This document shows positions 26,414 to 36,360 of a stretch of 44,435 nucleotides of DNA, one piece after another (position 1 is the stretch's first letter; each line of letters starts with the position of its first letter). The position numbers and the translations under genes are program-made. The notes beneath the pieces were generated by a model, which did no database searches, was not told the origin of the DNA, and saw nothing but the letters and a program-made list of their open reading frames with translations. Source of the DNA: Gammaproteobacteria bacterium (lineage in GTDB: Bacteria > Pseudomonadota > Gammaproteobacteria > JAJDOJ01); NCBI GenBank assembly GCA_026984215.1, contig JALSSO010000092.1, forward strand, positions 1-44,435, in the 5' to 3' direction.

Positions 26414-27477
26414 TGTTTCGTTTCGCTTGGCCCTGGGCCGTGGCCTTGCTCCCCCTTCCGCTCCTGGTGGCCTGGGCACGTAGCGCGTTTCAGGCCCGAC
26501 GAAGGGCCCGGGAAGACGTCTCCCGGCCGGCGCTGCTACACCCCCAGGTGGAATGGATCGCCGAGGCCTTCCGCGACGCCAGGCCCGCCGACGATGAAGG
26601 CCGCGCGCGCCTGGGCTGGTGGCTGGCGGCCATCTGGGTGCTGTGTGTGCTGGCCCTCATGCGTCCGCAATGGATGGAGGCCCACAGTGAGGCCGTGACC
26701 CTCGGCCACGATCTCATGCTGGCCCTGGACACCTCGCGCTCCATGGAGGCCCTCGACTTCACGCGCAACGGGCGGGAAATCACCCGCATGTCGGTGGTCA
26801 AGGGGGTGGCGTCCGAGTTCATCGCCGGGCGCCAGGGAGATCGAGTGGGACTCATCGTCTTCGGTGACCGGGCCTATCAGCTCGCGCCGTTCACCCAGGA
26901 CCTGGACGCGGTGCGCTTTCTGCTCGAGGGCGTCGAGGCGGGCATGGTGGGCGATGCGACCGCCATGGGCGATGCCATCGGGTTGGCCGTGCGCAAACTG
27001 AAGGAACGGCCGCCGGGGGCGCGGGTGCTGGTGCTGGTCTCGGACGGCGAGAGCACCGCCGGGCGCCTGCCGCCGCTGCTGGCCGCGCAGCTTGCCGCCC
27101 GCGAAGGCATCCGGATCTACACCATCGGCGTGGGTCGCAAGGGGCTGGTGCCCATCGTCGAGAACGGCCAGCGCAAGATGGAGAAGATGGAGGTCGACGA
27201 GCAGACCCTGCGCGGGATCGCCATCATCACCGGTGGCGCCTATTTCCCGGCCACCGACACCGAGGCGCTGGAGTCCATCTACCGCAAGATCGACGAGCTG
27301 GAGCGCACCGAGGTGCGTACCGGCAAGATCTGGGTGCCGACACCCCTGTACCGCTGGCCGCTGCTCGGGGCGATGGCGCTGTTCCTGGTGCTCGGCTTCT
27401 TCCCCGGCCTGGCACGGCGCTTCCGCGTCCGCCATGCCGGATCACCCGGCTTGCGGGAGGCCGCGTCCACCGGTTGA
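26413..27477 (+). CDS. batA: vWA-domain membrane protein, BatA-like
   Basis: 354 residues. N-terminal helices (about 5-22 and 69-84) and a C-terminal helix (about 315-332) bracket a vWA domain. The MIDAS metal site is complete: DTSRSM (106-111), the Thr in GDATAMGD, and the Asp in LVSDGES. The frame runs back to 26185, but the ATG at 26413 overlaps the DUF4381 stop and gives a proper first helix. In relatives the next vWA gene follows at once; here a MITE-like element and noncoding DNA intervene. Confidence 0.92.
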   Translation: MFRFAWPWAVALLPLPLLVAWARSAFQARRRAREDVSRPALLHPQVEWIAEAFRDARPADDEGRARLGWWLAAIWVLCVLALMRPQWMEAHSEAVTLGHDLMLALDTSRSMEALDFTRNGREITRMSVVKGVASEFIAGRQGDRVGLIVFGDRAYQLAPFTQDLDAVRFLLEGVEAGMVGDATAMGDAIGLAVRKLKERPPGARVLVLVSDGESTAGRLPPLLAAQLAAREGIRIYTIGVGRKGLVPIVENGQRKMEKMEVDEQTLRGIAIITGGAYFPATDTEALESIYRKIDELERTEVRTGKIWVPTPLYRWPLLGAMALFLVLGFFPGLARRFRVRHAGSPGLREAASTG

Positions 27478-27525
27478 GATCGAAGCCCGCCTGACACCAG
27501 CGCGGATGGAGCAAGATCCAGGTTT

Positions 27526-27671
27526 AGCAGGGTGTTGAAAAACGTCGCGAGAAGCCCGGATGCAAGGCGCGCGCAGCGCGGCGACCGAGACATATCAAGG
27601 AGATAGGCGAGGGGGCGAGCAGCGCGCAACGCCGCAGGCGGGTTTCGCAGCAGTTTTTCAACGGCCTGTTA
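27526..27671. mobile_element. MITE-like inverted-repeat element inside the MoxR operon
   Basis: Left arm AGCAGGGTGTTGAAAAACG (from 27526) and the reverse complement of the right arm, AACAGGCCGTTGAAAAAC (ending 27670), match closely, and the imperfect pairing continues inward for about 40 bp (CGCGAGAAGCCCG versus CTGCGAAACCCGC). TA dinucleotides flank both ends, consistent with TA target duplication. No transposase is encoded. GTTGAAAAA-ended elements of this type are widespread in gammaproteobacterial intergenic DNA, by my recollection. In RNA it would fold into a long hairpin, possibly acting as an attenuator between the two vWA genes. Confidence 0.75.
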
Positions 27672-27897
27672 CGGAGGCGAGGACCGCGTGAATAATCCAA
27701 GGGGCTATCGGTGGTGGGCCGTTTCGCGGCGCGTGACTCCAGCCCCCAGGATGCCGGGAGGGATCCGTGGGGTCGGGCGAGTACCCGGGAACGATACGGG
27801 GTGAGGGTTCCATGGCGCGGTGGATTTCCGGAGCTCGGGCATGTGCTTGCCCGATTTCCGGCCCTTCGTCCCCGACCAAACAGAGTGACGTGAACGC
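27672..27897 (+). other. Noncoding segment after the MITE, with a hairpin
   Basis: About 225 bp without a gene I can support; together with 27478-27671 it forms a 420-bp gap in an otherwise overlapping operon. It contains one clean hairpin, TCGGGCA (27835-27841), loop TGTGCT, TGCCCGA (27848-27854), flanked on both sides by GATTTCCGG. There is no T run. It may hold a secondary promoter for the downstream genes, but no convincing -35/-10 pair is visible. Confidence 0.5.
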
Positions 27898-28919
27898 ATG
27901 ACCGATTTCCATTTCGCCGAACCCTTCTGGTTCTGGTTGTTGCTGGTGCCGCCGGTGGTGGCGCTGTGGCTGGGCCGCACGGAGGGCGAGGTGGACAACG
28001 AGCGGGTGCGGCAGTATGCCGATGCCGGGTTGCTTGCGCATCTACTGGGCCGGGAAGGGCCGCGCAGGGGCGCGAAGTGGCGCCAGTTCGGGCGCTGGAG
28101 CGCCGTCTGGGTGCTGCTGGTGGTGGCGCTGGCGGGTCCGCGCTGGGATTATGTGGACGTGCGCTCGGTGCGTACGCGGGCCGACGTGCTGGTGCTGCTG
28201 GACATCTCGCGTTCCATGAATACCCGTGACGTGGTCCCGAACCGCCTGATTCAGGCCCGCCACGAGGTGGAAGATCTGCTGGACCATGCCCAGGGGCTGC
28301 GGATGGGACTTGTCGCTTTCGCCTCGATTCCGCATGTGCTCGCCCCCATCACCGAGGATCTAGAGTCGGTGCGCTGGATGCTGCCGGCGATCCAGCCGGA
28401 CATGGTCGATCTGCCCGGCAGCCGACTCAAGGAAGCCCTCAATGTCGCCAGCCGCATGCTGTATCCGGGCAAAGACCAGCAGGACCGGGTGCGGGCGATA
28501 CTGGTCATCTCCGACGGCGACTTCCACGAAAAGGGACTGGGGGAGGCGGCCGCCGAGCTCGCCGAGGAGGGCATCCATGTCTATACGCTGGGTGTGGGCA
28601 CCCGCGGAGGCGGCATCGTGGTGGACGCCGGGGGCGCCCCCGTGGTGGACGGTCGCGGCGAGCTCGTTCGCTCTCGGCTGGACGAACGCCAACTGCAGGA
28701 GATCGCCAGTGCCGGCGGGGGGCGGTATCTGAGCGCCGAGGCCGGTGACGCCGATACCGAGGCCTTTCTCACCGAGCTCATCACGCAGGCCGGCGGTCAA
28801 GAGGAAGGCGAGCAGTGGGCCCGGGTTTGGCTGGAGCGATTCTGGATTCCGCTGGGCGTGGCCATGCTCTTGCTGCTGCCGTGGGTCTCGCGGGCGCGGC
28901 TGTTCCGGAGGACGGTGGC

Positions 28920-28923
<4 letters not shown>
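27898..28923 (+). CDS. batB: vWA-domain membrane protein, BatB-like
   Basis: 341 residues with two N-terminal membrane helices (about 8-26 and 66-80) and one C-terminal helix. vWA MIDAS is intact: LDISRSM (102-108), PGSRLKEA in place of the usual Thr loop, and SDGDFHEKG. Paralogue of the upstream vWA protein. Its ATG at 27898 has a poor ribosome site (TGACGTGAACGC). The stop overlaps the next gene as GTGA. Such paired vWA proteins likely form a metal-dependent membrane complex assembled by MoxR; this is inference from operon conservation. Confidence 0.92.
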
Positions 28924-30449
<1,526 letters not shown>

Positions 30450-30455
30450 GGATGG

Positions 30456-32165
30456 ATGGTCATGAAGATCGGATTTGAGCGATGCGTTGGGTTCCTGGCG
30501 AGTTGTGCGGCATTGGCGCTCGGCGCGGCCGCGGCACAGGCGGCCAACCGAATCGTGATCGAACGGTGGTGGAGCGTGGACCCGAACACACCGGGCGGTT
30601 ATTCGGTACGCAGCAGCGTTTACACGACCACGGTGCCGTCCCGCGGCGGCATGCCGTGGGGCGCGCCGGGCAGTACCGGGCAGCAGGTGACCGCAACCCC
30701 CGCCGCCGTCTGGCAAGCAGCCCCACAGGTCTGGGGCCGGAGCTTTCCGGGACAGGGATCGGCCCAGGGCTGGAACCGGCAGATGTCGGCCCAGGGCAAC
30801 GGGCAGCTCGCTGCGCCGGAGGTGGAGGTGAGCCTCGAGCGGCGCGACCCCTACGTCCAGCAGACGCTGCTCATGACCGTGCGGGTGATCAGCGAAGGGA
30901 ATCTCCAGAGCCTGGAGACGCAGGTCCCGGACAGCGACGGGGTCCTTTGGAAGAAGATCGACGGGCCCATCACCACGGCCGAAACGATTCGTGGCCAGCG
31001 CCGGATCGTGAACACCTACCACTACGCGGTGACCCCCCTGATTCCGGGGCGGATCGAGATCGATCCGTTCGGCTTCAAGGGGACCCAACCGGTCACCGAC
31101 GGCTGGGGGCGCAGCATCACCAACGCCTTCGAGGTGCGCTCCGATGCCCCCATCCTGCTTGACGTCCTGCCCGCGGATGGCTCGGTGCGGCCCTGGCTCC
31201 CCGCCGAGGAGCTGGAGATCCGGGCCGGCCTGGATGCCAATGCCAAGGCCCGGGCGGGCCAGCCCCTCACGCTCAAGGTCACGACCACGGCCCTGGGTCT
31301 GGAAGGGGAGCGGTTGCCCTCCCTGGAGCGTCGCCTACAGAGCGACGCCTACCGGCTGTATCTGGAGTCGGCACAGGCCAGTACGATGATCGACCGCCTG
31401 GGCCGGTCCATCGTGGGCACGCGTGAAGAGGTGTTCACGGTGGTCCCGGAATACGGCGGGACCCTGAAGCTGCCCGAGGTCCAGCTCGCCTGGTGGGACG
31501 TGGTGGCGCGCCAACCGCGGGTGGCGACCCTGCCGCAGACGCGTATCTACGTCTCCGGAGACCGCAGGCCGTTGCTCGATGCCTCGGGGCTGCCGCCGTT
31601 GTGGATGCCGTTTGCGGTCATCGCCGTCGTGGCGCTGCTCTACTGGGCCCTGCTGGCATTCTCCCGCACGGCCCTGGGTGCGCGGGTGCTGGGGGTGGTG
31701 TTCGCACCGTTGCGCCGGATCTCGGCGGGTCTGCGCGAGCGGTGGGCGCGGTTCTGGGGGCGCTGGGCGCCCCGGCGTCTCGGCTACCGGATCCGCCAGC
31801 GGGTCGTGGAGCACATCCCCCGTTCGTGGCGTCTGTGGTACTGCACGCGCTGCATCCGGGACGAGCCGGATCCTTCCGAGTGGTGTCAGTTGTTCCGGTT
31901 CATGGCGTGCAAGCACCTGGAGATCGACAGCCAGCTCACGCCCGCCGAGCTCATGCGCCGTGTCGCGGAGGCGCACCCCGGCGCCGATCCATACCGGGTC
32001 GAGCGCCTGGCGGCCAGCTTGGACCGCGCCATCTACAAGGGCGAGCCCATCGACTTCCCCCGCTGGAAGGGCGAGCTGCGCCGGCAACTGCGGCCCTGGC
32101 GTGTGCTTCCCCGGCGGCTGCGCCTGGCCCTGCAGCCCGAACGCCTGCCGGAGCTCAATCCATAG
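30456..32165 (+). CDS. batD: BatD family protein
   Basis: 569 residues. Signal peptide (VGFLASCAALALGAAAAQA), large periplasmic beta-rich region with BatD repeats (APEVEVSLERRDPYVQQTLLMTVRV, then PILLDVLP...), one membrane helix (about 384-402), and a cytosolic C-terminal domain with conserved Cys/Trp residues (RSWRLWYCTRCIRDEPDPSEWCQ). Residues 35-110 form a Gly/Gln/Trp-rich insert before the first beta domain. ATG 30456, or ATG 30462 two codons later, starts it 6 bp after the TPR gene. Last gene of the MoxR operon; it overlaps the ttcA 3' end by 11 bp in the opposite direction. Confidence 0.9.
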   Translation: MVMKIGFERCVGFLASCAALALGAAAAQAANRIVIERWWSVDPNTPGGYSVRSSVYTTTVPSRGGMPWGAPGSTGQQVTATPAAVWQAAPQVWGRSFPGQGSAQGWNRQMSAQGNGQLAAPEVEVSLERRDPYVQQTLLMTVRVISEGNLQSLETQVPDSDGVLWKKIDGPITTAETIRGQRRIVNTYHYAVTPLIPGRIEIDPFGFKGTQPVTDGWGRSITNAFEVRSDAPILLDVLPADGSVRPWLPAEELEIRAGLDANAKARAGQPLTLKVTTTALGLEGERLPSLERRLQSDAYRLYLESAQASTMIDRLGRSIVGTREEVFTVVPEYGGTLKLPEVQLAWWDVVARQPRVATLPQTRIYVSGDRRPLLDASGLPPLWMPFAVIAVVALLYWALLAFSRTALGARVLGVVFAPLRRISAGLRERWARFWGRWAPRRLGYRIRQRVVEHIPRSWRLWYCTRCIRDEPDPSEWCQLFRFMACKHLEIDSQLTPAELMRRVAEAHPGADPYRVERLAASLDRAIYKGEPIDFPRWKGELRRQLRPWRVLPRRLRLALQPERLPELNP

Positions 32166-32982
32166 GCGCCGCGCGTCGGCCGTCCCCGGCGCCGGCCGAC
32201 GCAGCGGGGTCTTCCACGGCCGCGGGCAACCCGGCCGCCATCAGCGGCCGCAGAGCGGTGAGCAGCGACTTGAACAACTGCGGATTGGACCGCTCCTCGC
32301 GGGCCAGCAGTTGTTTCGTATGCTCACGCTGGGTGGGGTGGGCGAAGCAGGCCGGACAGTTCTCATGGATCACGGGGAGGCGGTGCTCGGCGGCAAAGGC
32401 CGCCATCTGTCGCTCGCGCGCGTAGACCAGTGGCCGGATGACTCGCAGGTCGCCCGCGTCGATGCGGTAATGGGCCTTCATGGTCTGCAGGCGCCCCTCG
32501 TGGAAGGCCGACATGAGAAAGCTCTCGGCCAGGTCGTCCAGGTGTTGGGCCAGTGCCAGCACGTTGTAGCCGTGACGCCGCGCCGCGCCGTAGAGAATCC
32601 CACGTTTCATGCGCGCGCAGAACGCGCAGAACGAGTCGTTGTGCATTTTCTCCCGCGCCAGGGCCACGATGGGCTCGCTGAGGAGGTGGTGCTCCACCCC
32701 CAGCGCGGTCAGATAGGGGGCCAGGGGTGAAGGGTCGAAGTCGGGGCTCTGGGGATCCACGGTGGCCGCCCCCAGCGTGAAGCGCACCGGCGCATGCCGC
32801 CGGAAATGTTCCAGCACGTGCAGCAGCGTGAGAGAATCCTTGCCCCCCGACAGCCCCAGCAACACGCGGTCCCCGTCGCGGATCATGCGAAAGTCGGCCA
32901 GGGCGCGGCCGACCAGGCGCGTGAGCGAGCGGGGCGGTGTGACGAACCGGTGGGCCATTGCATGATGGTATACCAGTCCCAT
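32155..32982 (-). CDS. ttcA: tRNA 2-thiocytidine synthase TtcA-like
   Basis: Thiolates C32 of certain tRNAs using ATP and an Fe-S cluster. 275 residues. PP-loop SGGKDS (45-50), cysteine pairs CAFC (119-122, in the CxxCxRxxRG context) and CPAC (209-212), and [15 protein letters not shown]. The second pair and the C-terminal tail differ from E. coli TtcA, so a close TtcA-family relative is possible. Starts at ATG 32982 or, eight codons later, ATG 32958. Its stop overlaps batD convergently by 11 bp. It diverges from bioA with a very short gap (44-68 bp), so the two promoters must overlap or lie inside each other's leader. Confidence 0.88.
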   Translation of the reverse strand: MGLVYHHAMAHRFVTPPRSLTRLVGRALADFRMIRDGDRVLLGLSGGKDSLTLLHVLEHFRRHAPVRFTLGAATVDPQSPDFDPSPLAPYLTALGVEHHLLSEPIVALAREKMHNDSFCAFCARMKRGILYGAARRHGYNVLALAQHLDDLAESFLMSAFHEGRLQTMKAHYRIDAGDLRVIRPLVYARERQMAAFAAEHRLPVIHENCPACFAHPTQREHTKQLLAREERSNPQLFKSLLTALRPLMAAGLPAAVEDPAASAGAGDGRRAAPMD

Positions 32983-33026
32983 GCCCGCTTGGACCCGCCT
33001 CGTGCAGGTGGGGGGAGCGGAAGGTG

Positions 33027-34310
33027 ATGAGTTGGCAGGACATGACGGCCTTCGACCGGGCCCACGTCTGGCACCCGTACGCTTCCATGACCGATCCGCC
33101 GCCGGTGCTGCCGGTGGCCGGGGCCCGGGGCGTGTATCTGGAGCTGGCCGACGGCCGACGGCTCATCGACGGGATGTCCTCGTGGTGGTGCGCCATCCAC
33201 GGCTACCGCCATCCGGTGCTGGACGCGGCGGTGCGTGAGCAGCTCGAATCCATGGCCCACGTGATGTTCGGTGGCCTGACCCACGAGCCCGCCGTGGCAT
33301 TGGCGCGGCGGTTGCTGGCGCTCACGCCGCAACCGCTGGAGCGGGTCTTCTTCGCCGACTCGGGTTCCGTGGCGGTGGAGGTGGCCGTCAAGATGGCGAT
33401 CCAGTATTGGCGGGGTCGCGGTCGGCCGCGGCGCCATCGGCTCCTCACCGTCCGCCACGGTTACCACGGCGACACCCTGGCGGCCATGTCGGTCTGCGAT
33501 CCGCAGACGGGTATGCACCACCTGTTCCGCGACGTCGTTCCGCGGCAGCTCTTCGCCCCCGCCCCGCGCACCCCGTTCGGCGGGACGTGGGATCCACGGG
33601 ACATCGCCCCGGTGGCCGCGCTGCTCGAGCGCCACGCGGACGAACTCGCCGCGGTGATCCTGGAGCCGGTGGTGCAGGGGGCCGGAGGGATGCGCTTCTA
33701 TCATCCGCAATATCTTCGGCGGCTGCGCGCGTTGTGCGACGCCCATGACGTGCTGCTGATTTTCGACGAGATCGCCACGGGGTTCGGGCGTACCGGGCGG
33801 TTGTTCGCCATGGAGCACGCCGAGGTGACTCCGGACGTCCTGTGCCTCGGCAAGGCGCTGACGGGCGGCTACCTCACGCTGGCGGCGGTGCTCACCACGG
33901 CCGAGGTGGCCGCCGGGGTGTCGGCTGCCGGTTCCGGTTGTCTCATGCACGGGCCCACCTTCATGGCCAATCCGCTGGCCTGCCGGGTGGCCTGCGCCAG
34001 CATCGACCTGCTGCTGGGGCGTGATTGGGCGGGCGAAGTCCGACGCATCGAGCGCGGCCTGCGGCGCGGTCTGGCCCCTTGCCGTGCCCTGCGCGCAGTG
34101 CGCGATGTGCGCGTGCTGGGGGCGATCGGGGTGGTGGAGCTGCATGAGCCGGTGGACCTGCGCGCGATCACGCCGCGTTTCGTGGCGCGCGGTGTATGGT
34201 TGCGCCCGTTCGGTCCCCTGGTGTACACCATGCCGCCCTATGTAATCGGCGAGGCGGAGCTGGCCCGGCTTTGCGGCGCCATCGTGGAAGTGCTGGAGGA
34301 AACCGCGTGA
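33027..34310 (+). CDS. bioA: Adenosylmethionine-8-amino-7-oxononanoate aminotransferase
   Basis: PLP enzyme converting KAPA to DAPA in biotin synthesis with SAM as amino donor. 427 residues. Signatures: [46 protein letters not shown] and the PLP lysine K276 in [10 protein letters not shown]. The frame extends to 32958, but ATG 33027 follows GGAAGG and gives the standard start. The final TGA overlaps the GTG start of the carbonic anhydrase gene. No other bio genes are in the window, so the rest of the pathway is elsewhere. Confidence 0.97.
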   Translation: MSWQDMTAFDRAHVWHPYASMTDPPPVLPVAGARGVYLELADGRRLIDGMSSWWCAIHGYRHPVLDAAVREQLESMAHVMFGGLTHEPAVALARRLLALTPQPLERVFFADSGSVAVEVAVKMAIQYWRGRGRPRRHRLLTVRHGYHGDTLAAMSVCDPQTGMHHLFRDVVPRQLFAPAPRTPFGGTWDPRDIAPVAALLERHADELAAVILEPVVQGAGGMRFYHPQYLRRLRALCDAHDVLLIFDEIATGFGRTGRLFAMEHAEVTPDVLCLGKALTGGYLTLAAVLTTAEVAAGVSAAGSGCLMHGPTFMANPLACRVACASIDLLLGRDWAGEVRRIERGLRRGLAPCRALRAVRDVRVLGAIGVVELHEPVDLRAITPRFVARGVWLRPFGPLVYTMPPYVIGEAELARLCGAIVEVLEETA

Positions 34311-34918
34311 AGTTTCTGCCCGAGCTGTTCGAGAACAACCGCCGCTGGGCGGCGGCCATGACCCGCGACGACCCCGATTTCTTCCGACGTCTGGTGGACC
34401 AGCAGGCGCCGCGCTATCTCTGGATCGGCTGCGCCGACAGCCGCGTGCCGGCCAACGAGATCGTTGGCCTGCTGCCAGGGGAGTTGTTCGTGCACCGCAA
34501 CGTGGCCAACCGGGTCGGGCATACGGATTTCAATTGTCTATCGGTCCTCCAGTACGCGGTGGACGTGCTGGGCGTGGAGCACGTGATCGTCTGTGGGCAT
34601 TACGGGTGCGGTGGGGTGGCCGCGGCGCTGTCGGACGGACGCCACGGCCTGGTGGACAACTGGATCGAACCCATACGCGCCCATTACGCCCGCGTGCGCG
34701 ACGCATTCCCTCCGGAGGCGACCGAGCGCGAGCGTCTGGACCGGATGTGCGAGCTCAACGTGGTGGAGCAGGTGCGCAACGTCTGCCGCACCACGGTGGT
34801 GCGCGACGCCTGGGGGCGGGGCCAGCCGCTCGCGGTGCACGGCTGGATCTATCGGTTGGACAATGGCTTGTTGCACGACCTGGGCGTGACCCGCACCGGA
34901 GCGCGGACCGAAGGATGA
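34307..34918 (+). CDS. can: Beta-class carbonic anhydrase
   Basis: Interconverts CO2 and bicarbonate; cytosolic zinc enzyme. 203 residues. Zinc ligands C42 (GCADSR), H98 and C101 (CGHYGCGG) with catalytic dyad D44/R46. The GTG at 34307 overlaps the bioA stop (GTGA) and has GGAGG 8 nt upstream. The frame also stays open upstream within bioA, but family length supports this start. Coupling to bioA fits a supply of CO2 or bicarbonate to BioD and to biotin-dependent carboxylases; that link is inference. Confidence 0.96.
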   Translation: MKFLPELFENNRRWAAAMTRDDPDFFRRLVDQQAPRYLWIGCADSRVPANEIVGLLPGELFVHRNVANRVGHTDFNCLSVLQYAVDVLGVEHVIVCGHYGCGGVAAALSDGRHGLVDNWIEPIRAHYARVRDAFPPEATERERLDRMCELNVVEQVRNVCRTTVVRDAWGRGQPLAVHGWIYRLDNGLLHDLGVTRTGARTEG

Positions 34919-34960
34919 CGCCCCCGCGCAACCGGCAGCCCCCGGATGGGCCGAGCGCAC

Positions 34961-34989
34961 TTGCGTTCGGGAAAAAACCTGAGTAGATT
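34961..34989 (+). promoter_or_regulatory. Candidate sigma70 promoter for sufE
   Basis: TTGCGT, a 17-bp spacer, then TAGATT (34984-34989). This is the only AT-richer patch in the 123-bp gap between can and sufE, and it would place a start about 45 nt before the sufE ATG. Three of six -35 and four of six -10 bases match; moderate to weak. Confidence 0.35.
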
Positions 34990-35041
34990 GGTCAACTATT
35001 AGAAGATCAGCGAACGATGATTTGCCTGGAGCGCCCCGCCG

Positions 35042-35467
35042 ATGGAAAACCTGGACCGGATCGTCGAGACTTTCGAGTTCTTCGAGGACTGGGAAGACCG
35101 CTACCGCTATCTCGAGGAGCTGGGTGAGCGGCTGCCCCCGTTCCCGGAGGCGCTGAAGACCGACGAGCATCTGGTCCACGGCTGCGTGAGCAGGGTCTGG
35201 GTGGTTGCCGAGCCCGAGTCGGGCAGCCTGCCGTTGGTATTGCGTTTCCGCGGCGACAGCGATACCCCCATCATCAAGGGCATCCTGGCGATCCTGCTGG
35301 CCGTGTACGACGGGACCACCCCGGACGAGGCGCTCGCGCGGGACCCGGATGAACTGTTCCGCAGGCTGGGCATCTACGACCACCTGAGCCCCAACCGGCA
35401 CGTGGGCGTCTACGCCATGGTGGAGAAGTTTCGCAATCTGGCCCGGGCCTACCGCCAGGCGGCCTGA
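35042..35467 (+). CDS. sufE: SufE family sulfur acceptor
   Basis: 141 residues. Accepts persulfide sulfur from a cysteine desulfurase through C48 in LVHGCVSRVW. Typical N-terminus (IVETFEFFEDWEDRYRYLEELGERL) and C-terminal VYAMVEKFRNLA. No sufS, sufBCD or iscS gene is near. Starts at ATG 35042 with GGAG 11 nt upstream. The next gene begins 15 bp after its stop. Confidence 0.95.
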   Translation: MENLDRIVETFEFFEDWEDRYRYLEELGERLPPFPEALKTDEHLVHGCVSRVWVVAEPESGSLPLVLRFRGDSDTPIIKGILAILLAVYDGTTPDEALARDPDELFRRLGIYDHLSPNRHVGVYAMVEKFRNLARAYRQAA

Positions 35468-35482
35468 GCCCCTGGGATCCGC

Positions 35483-36250
35483 GTGGCCACCGCCTGGCTG
35501 CGTTTCTACGAAGAACTCAACGACTTCCTGCCGCCCCGGCGGCGCAAGCGCGACATCGCCTACCCGCTGACCCGCCGGGCCTCGGTCAAGGACGTCATCG
35601 AATCGCTGGGCGTGCCGCACACCGAGGTGGACCTGATCCTGGTGGACGGCCGTTCGGTGGGCTTCGATCACATCGTCGGCGACGGCCAGCGCATCAGCGT
35701 CTACCCCGTCTTCGAGTCCCTCGACATCTCGCCGGTACAGCGCCTGCGTCCGAAACCCTTGCGCGAACCGCGCTTCGTCTGTGATGCCAACCTCGGCCGC
35801 CTGGCCCGTTACCTGCGTCTGCTGGGTTTCGACACGCTTTACCGCAACGACTTCCGCGACCGGGAGGTGGCCGAGCTGTCCGCGCGGCAACGACGCATCC
35901 TCCTCACCCGCGACCGGCGGCTGCTGCGCCGGCGTATTCTCACCCATGCCTATTTCGTGCGCGCCGAGGATCCCCGGGAGCAGGCGCGGGAGGTGGTGCG
36001 CCGCTTCGACCTGGCGGCCCGTGCGCGGCCCTTCACCCGCTGCGCCCGTTGCAACGGCCTGCTGGAGGACGTGGACAAGGAGCAGATCCTGGACCGGCTC
36101 GAGCCCAAAACGCGCCGCTACTACGACCGCTTCCGCCGCTGCCGCGACTGCGCACGCCTCTACTGGCAGGGCAGCCATCACGACCGGGCCGCCGCCCTCG
36201 TGCGTCACCTGCTGAGCGAGTCACGGGAGCCCCCTGCGGCCGGTCCATGA
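35483..36250 (+). CDS. Mut7-C RNase-like protein with N-terminal ubiquitin-like domain
   Basis: 255 residues, start GTG 35483. Residues 1-88 are a Mut7-C ubiquitin-like (ThiS/MoaD-type fold) domain without a C-terminal Gly-Gly, so it is unlikely to carry sulfur. Residues 95-165 are the PIN-like Mut7-C (DUF82) domain: FVCDANLGRLARYLRLLGFDTLYRND with D101, and LLTRDRRLLRR with D144. A zinc ribbon with C187/C190 and C220/C223 follows. Known from this family: predicted RNA-processing nuclease, uncharacterised in bacteria. It lies 15 bp after sufE and probably shares its transcript. Confidence 0.9.
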   Translation: MATAWLRFYEELNDFLPPRRRKRDIAYPLTRRASVKDVIESLGVPHTEVDLILVDGRSVGFDHIVGDGQRISVYPVFESLDISPVQRLRPKPLREPRFVCDANLGRLARYLRLLGFDTLYRNDFRDREVAELSARQRRILLTRDRRLLRRRILTHAYFVRAEDPREQAREVVRRFDLAARARPFTRCARCNGLLEDVDKEQILDRLEPKTRRYYDRFRRCRDCARLYWQGSHHDRAAALVRHLLSESREPPAAGP

Positions 36251-36360
36251 CCCACGCATCGCCGGCGTCTCCGGCGCGGGCCTGCCGTTGCAACACGCCG
36301 CCCCGGCAGGGCTTCAGTACCCCGCCAGTGAGTCTGGGTCCGAGCTGCTGCGGGAGGCGT

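Noticed and set aside
27658-28041. Minus-strand frame over the noncoding gap in the MoxR operon
   Set aside because: Overlaps the batB start and has no recognisable features; I treat the gap as noncoding.
30694-31162. Possible second poly-Q or repeat array in batD
   Set aside because: The Gly/Gln/Trp-rich segment is irregular, without a repeat unit.
32967-32974. GGTATACC as shared promoter of ttcA and bioA
   Set aside because: Palindromic and AT-containing, but no -35 is found at the right distance on either strand.
36281-36310. CCTGCCG/CGGCAGG stem as terminator between the Mut7-C gene and the reductase
   Set aside because: A 7-bp stem with a 16-nt loop and no T run is expected by chance in DNA this GC-rich.
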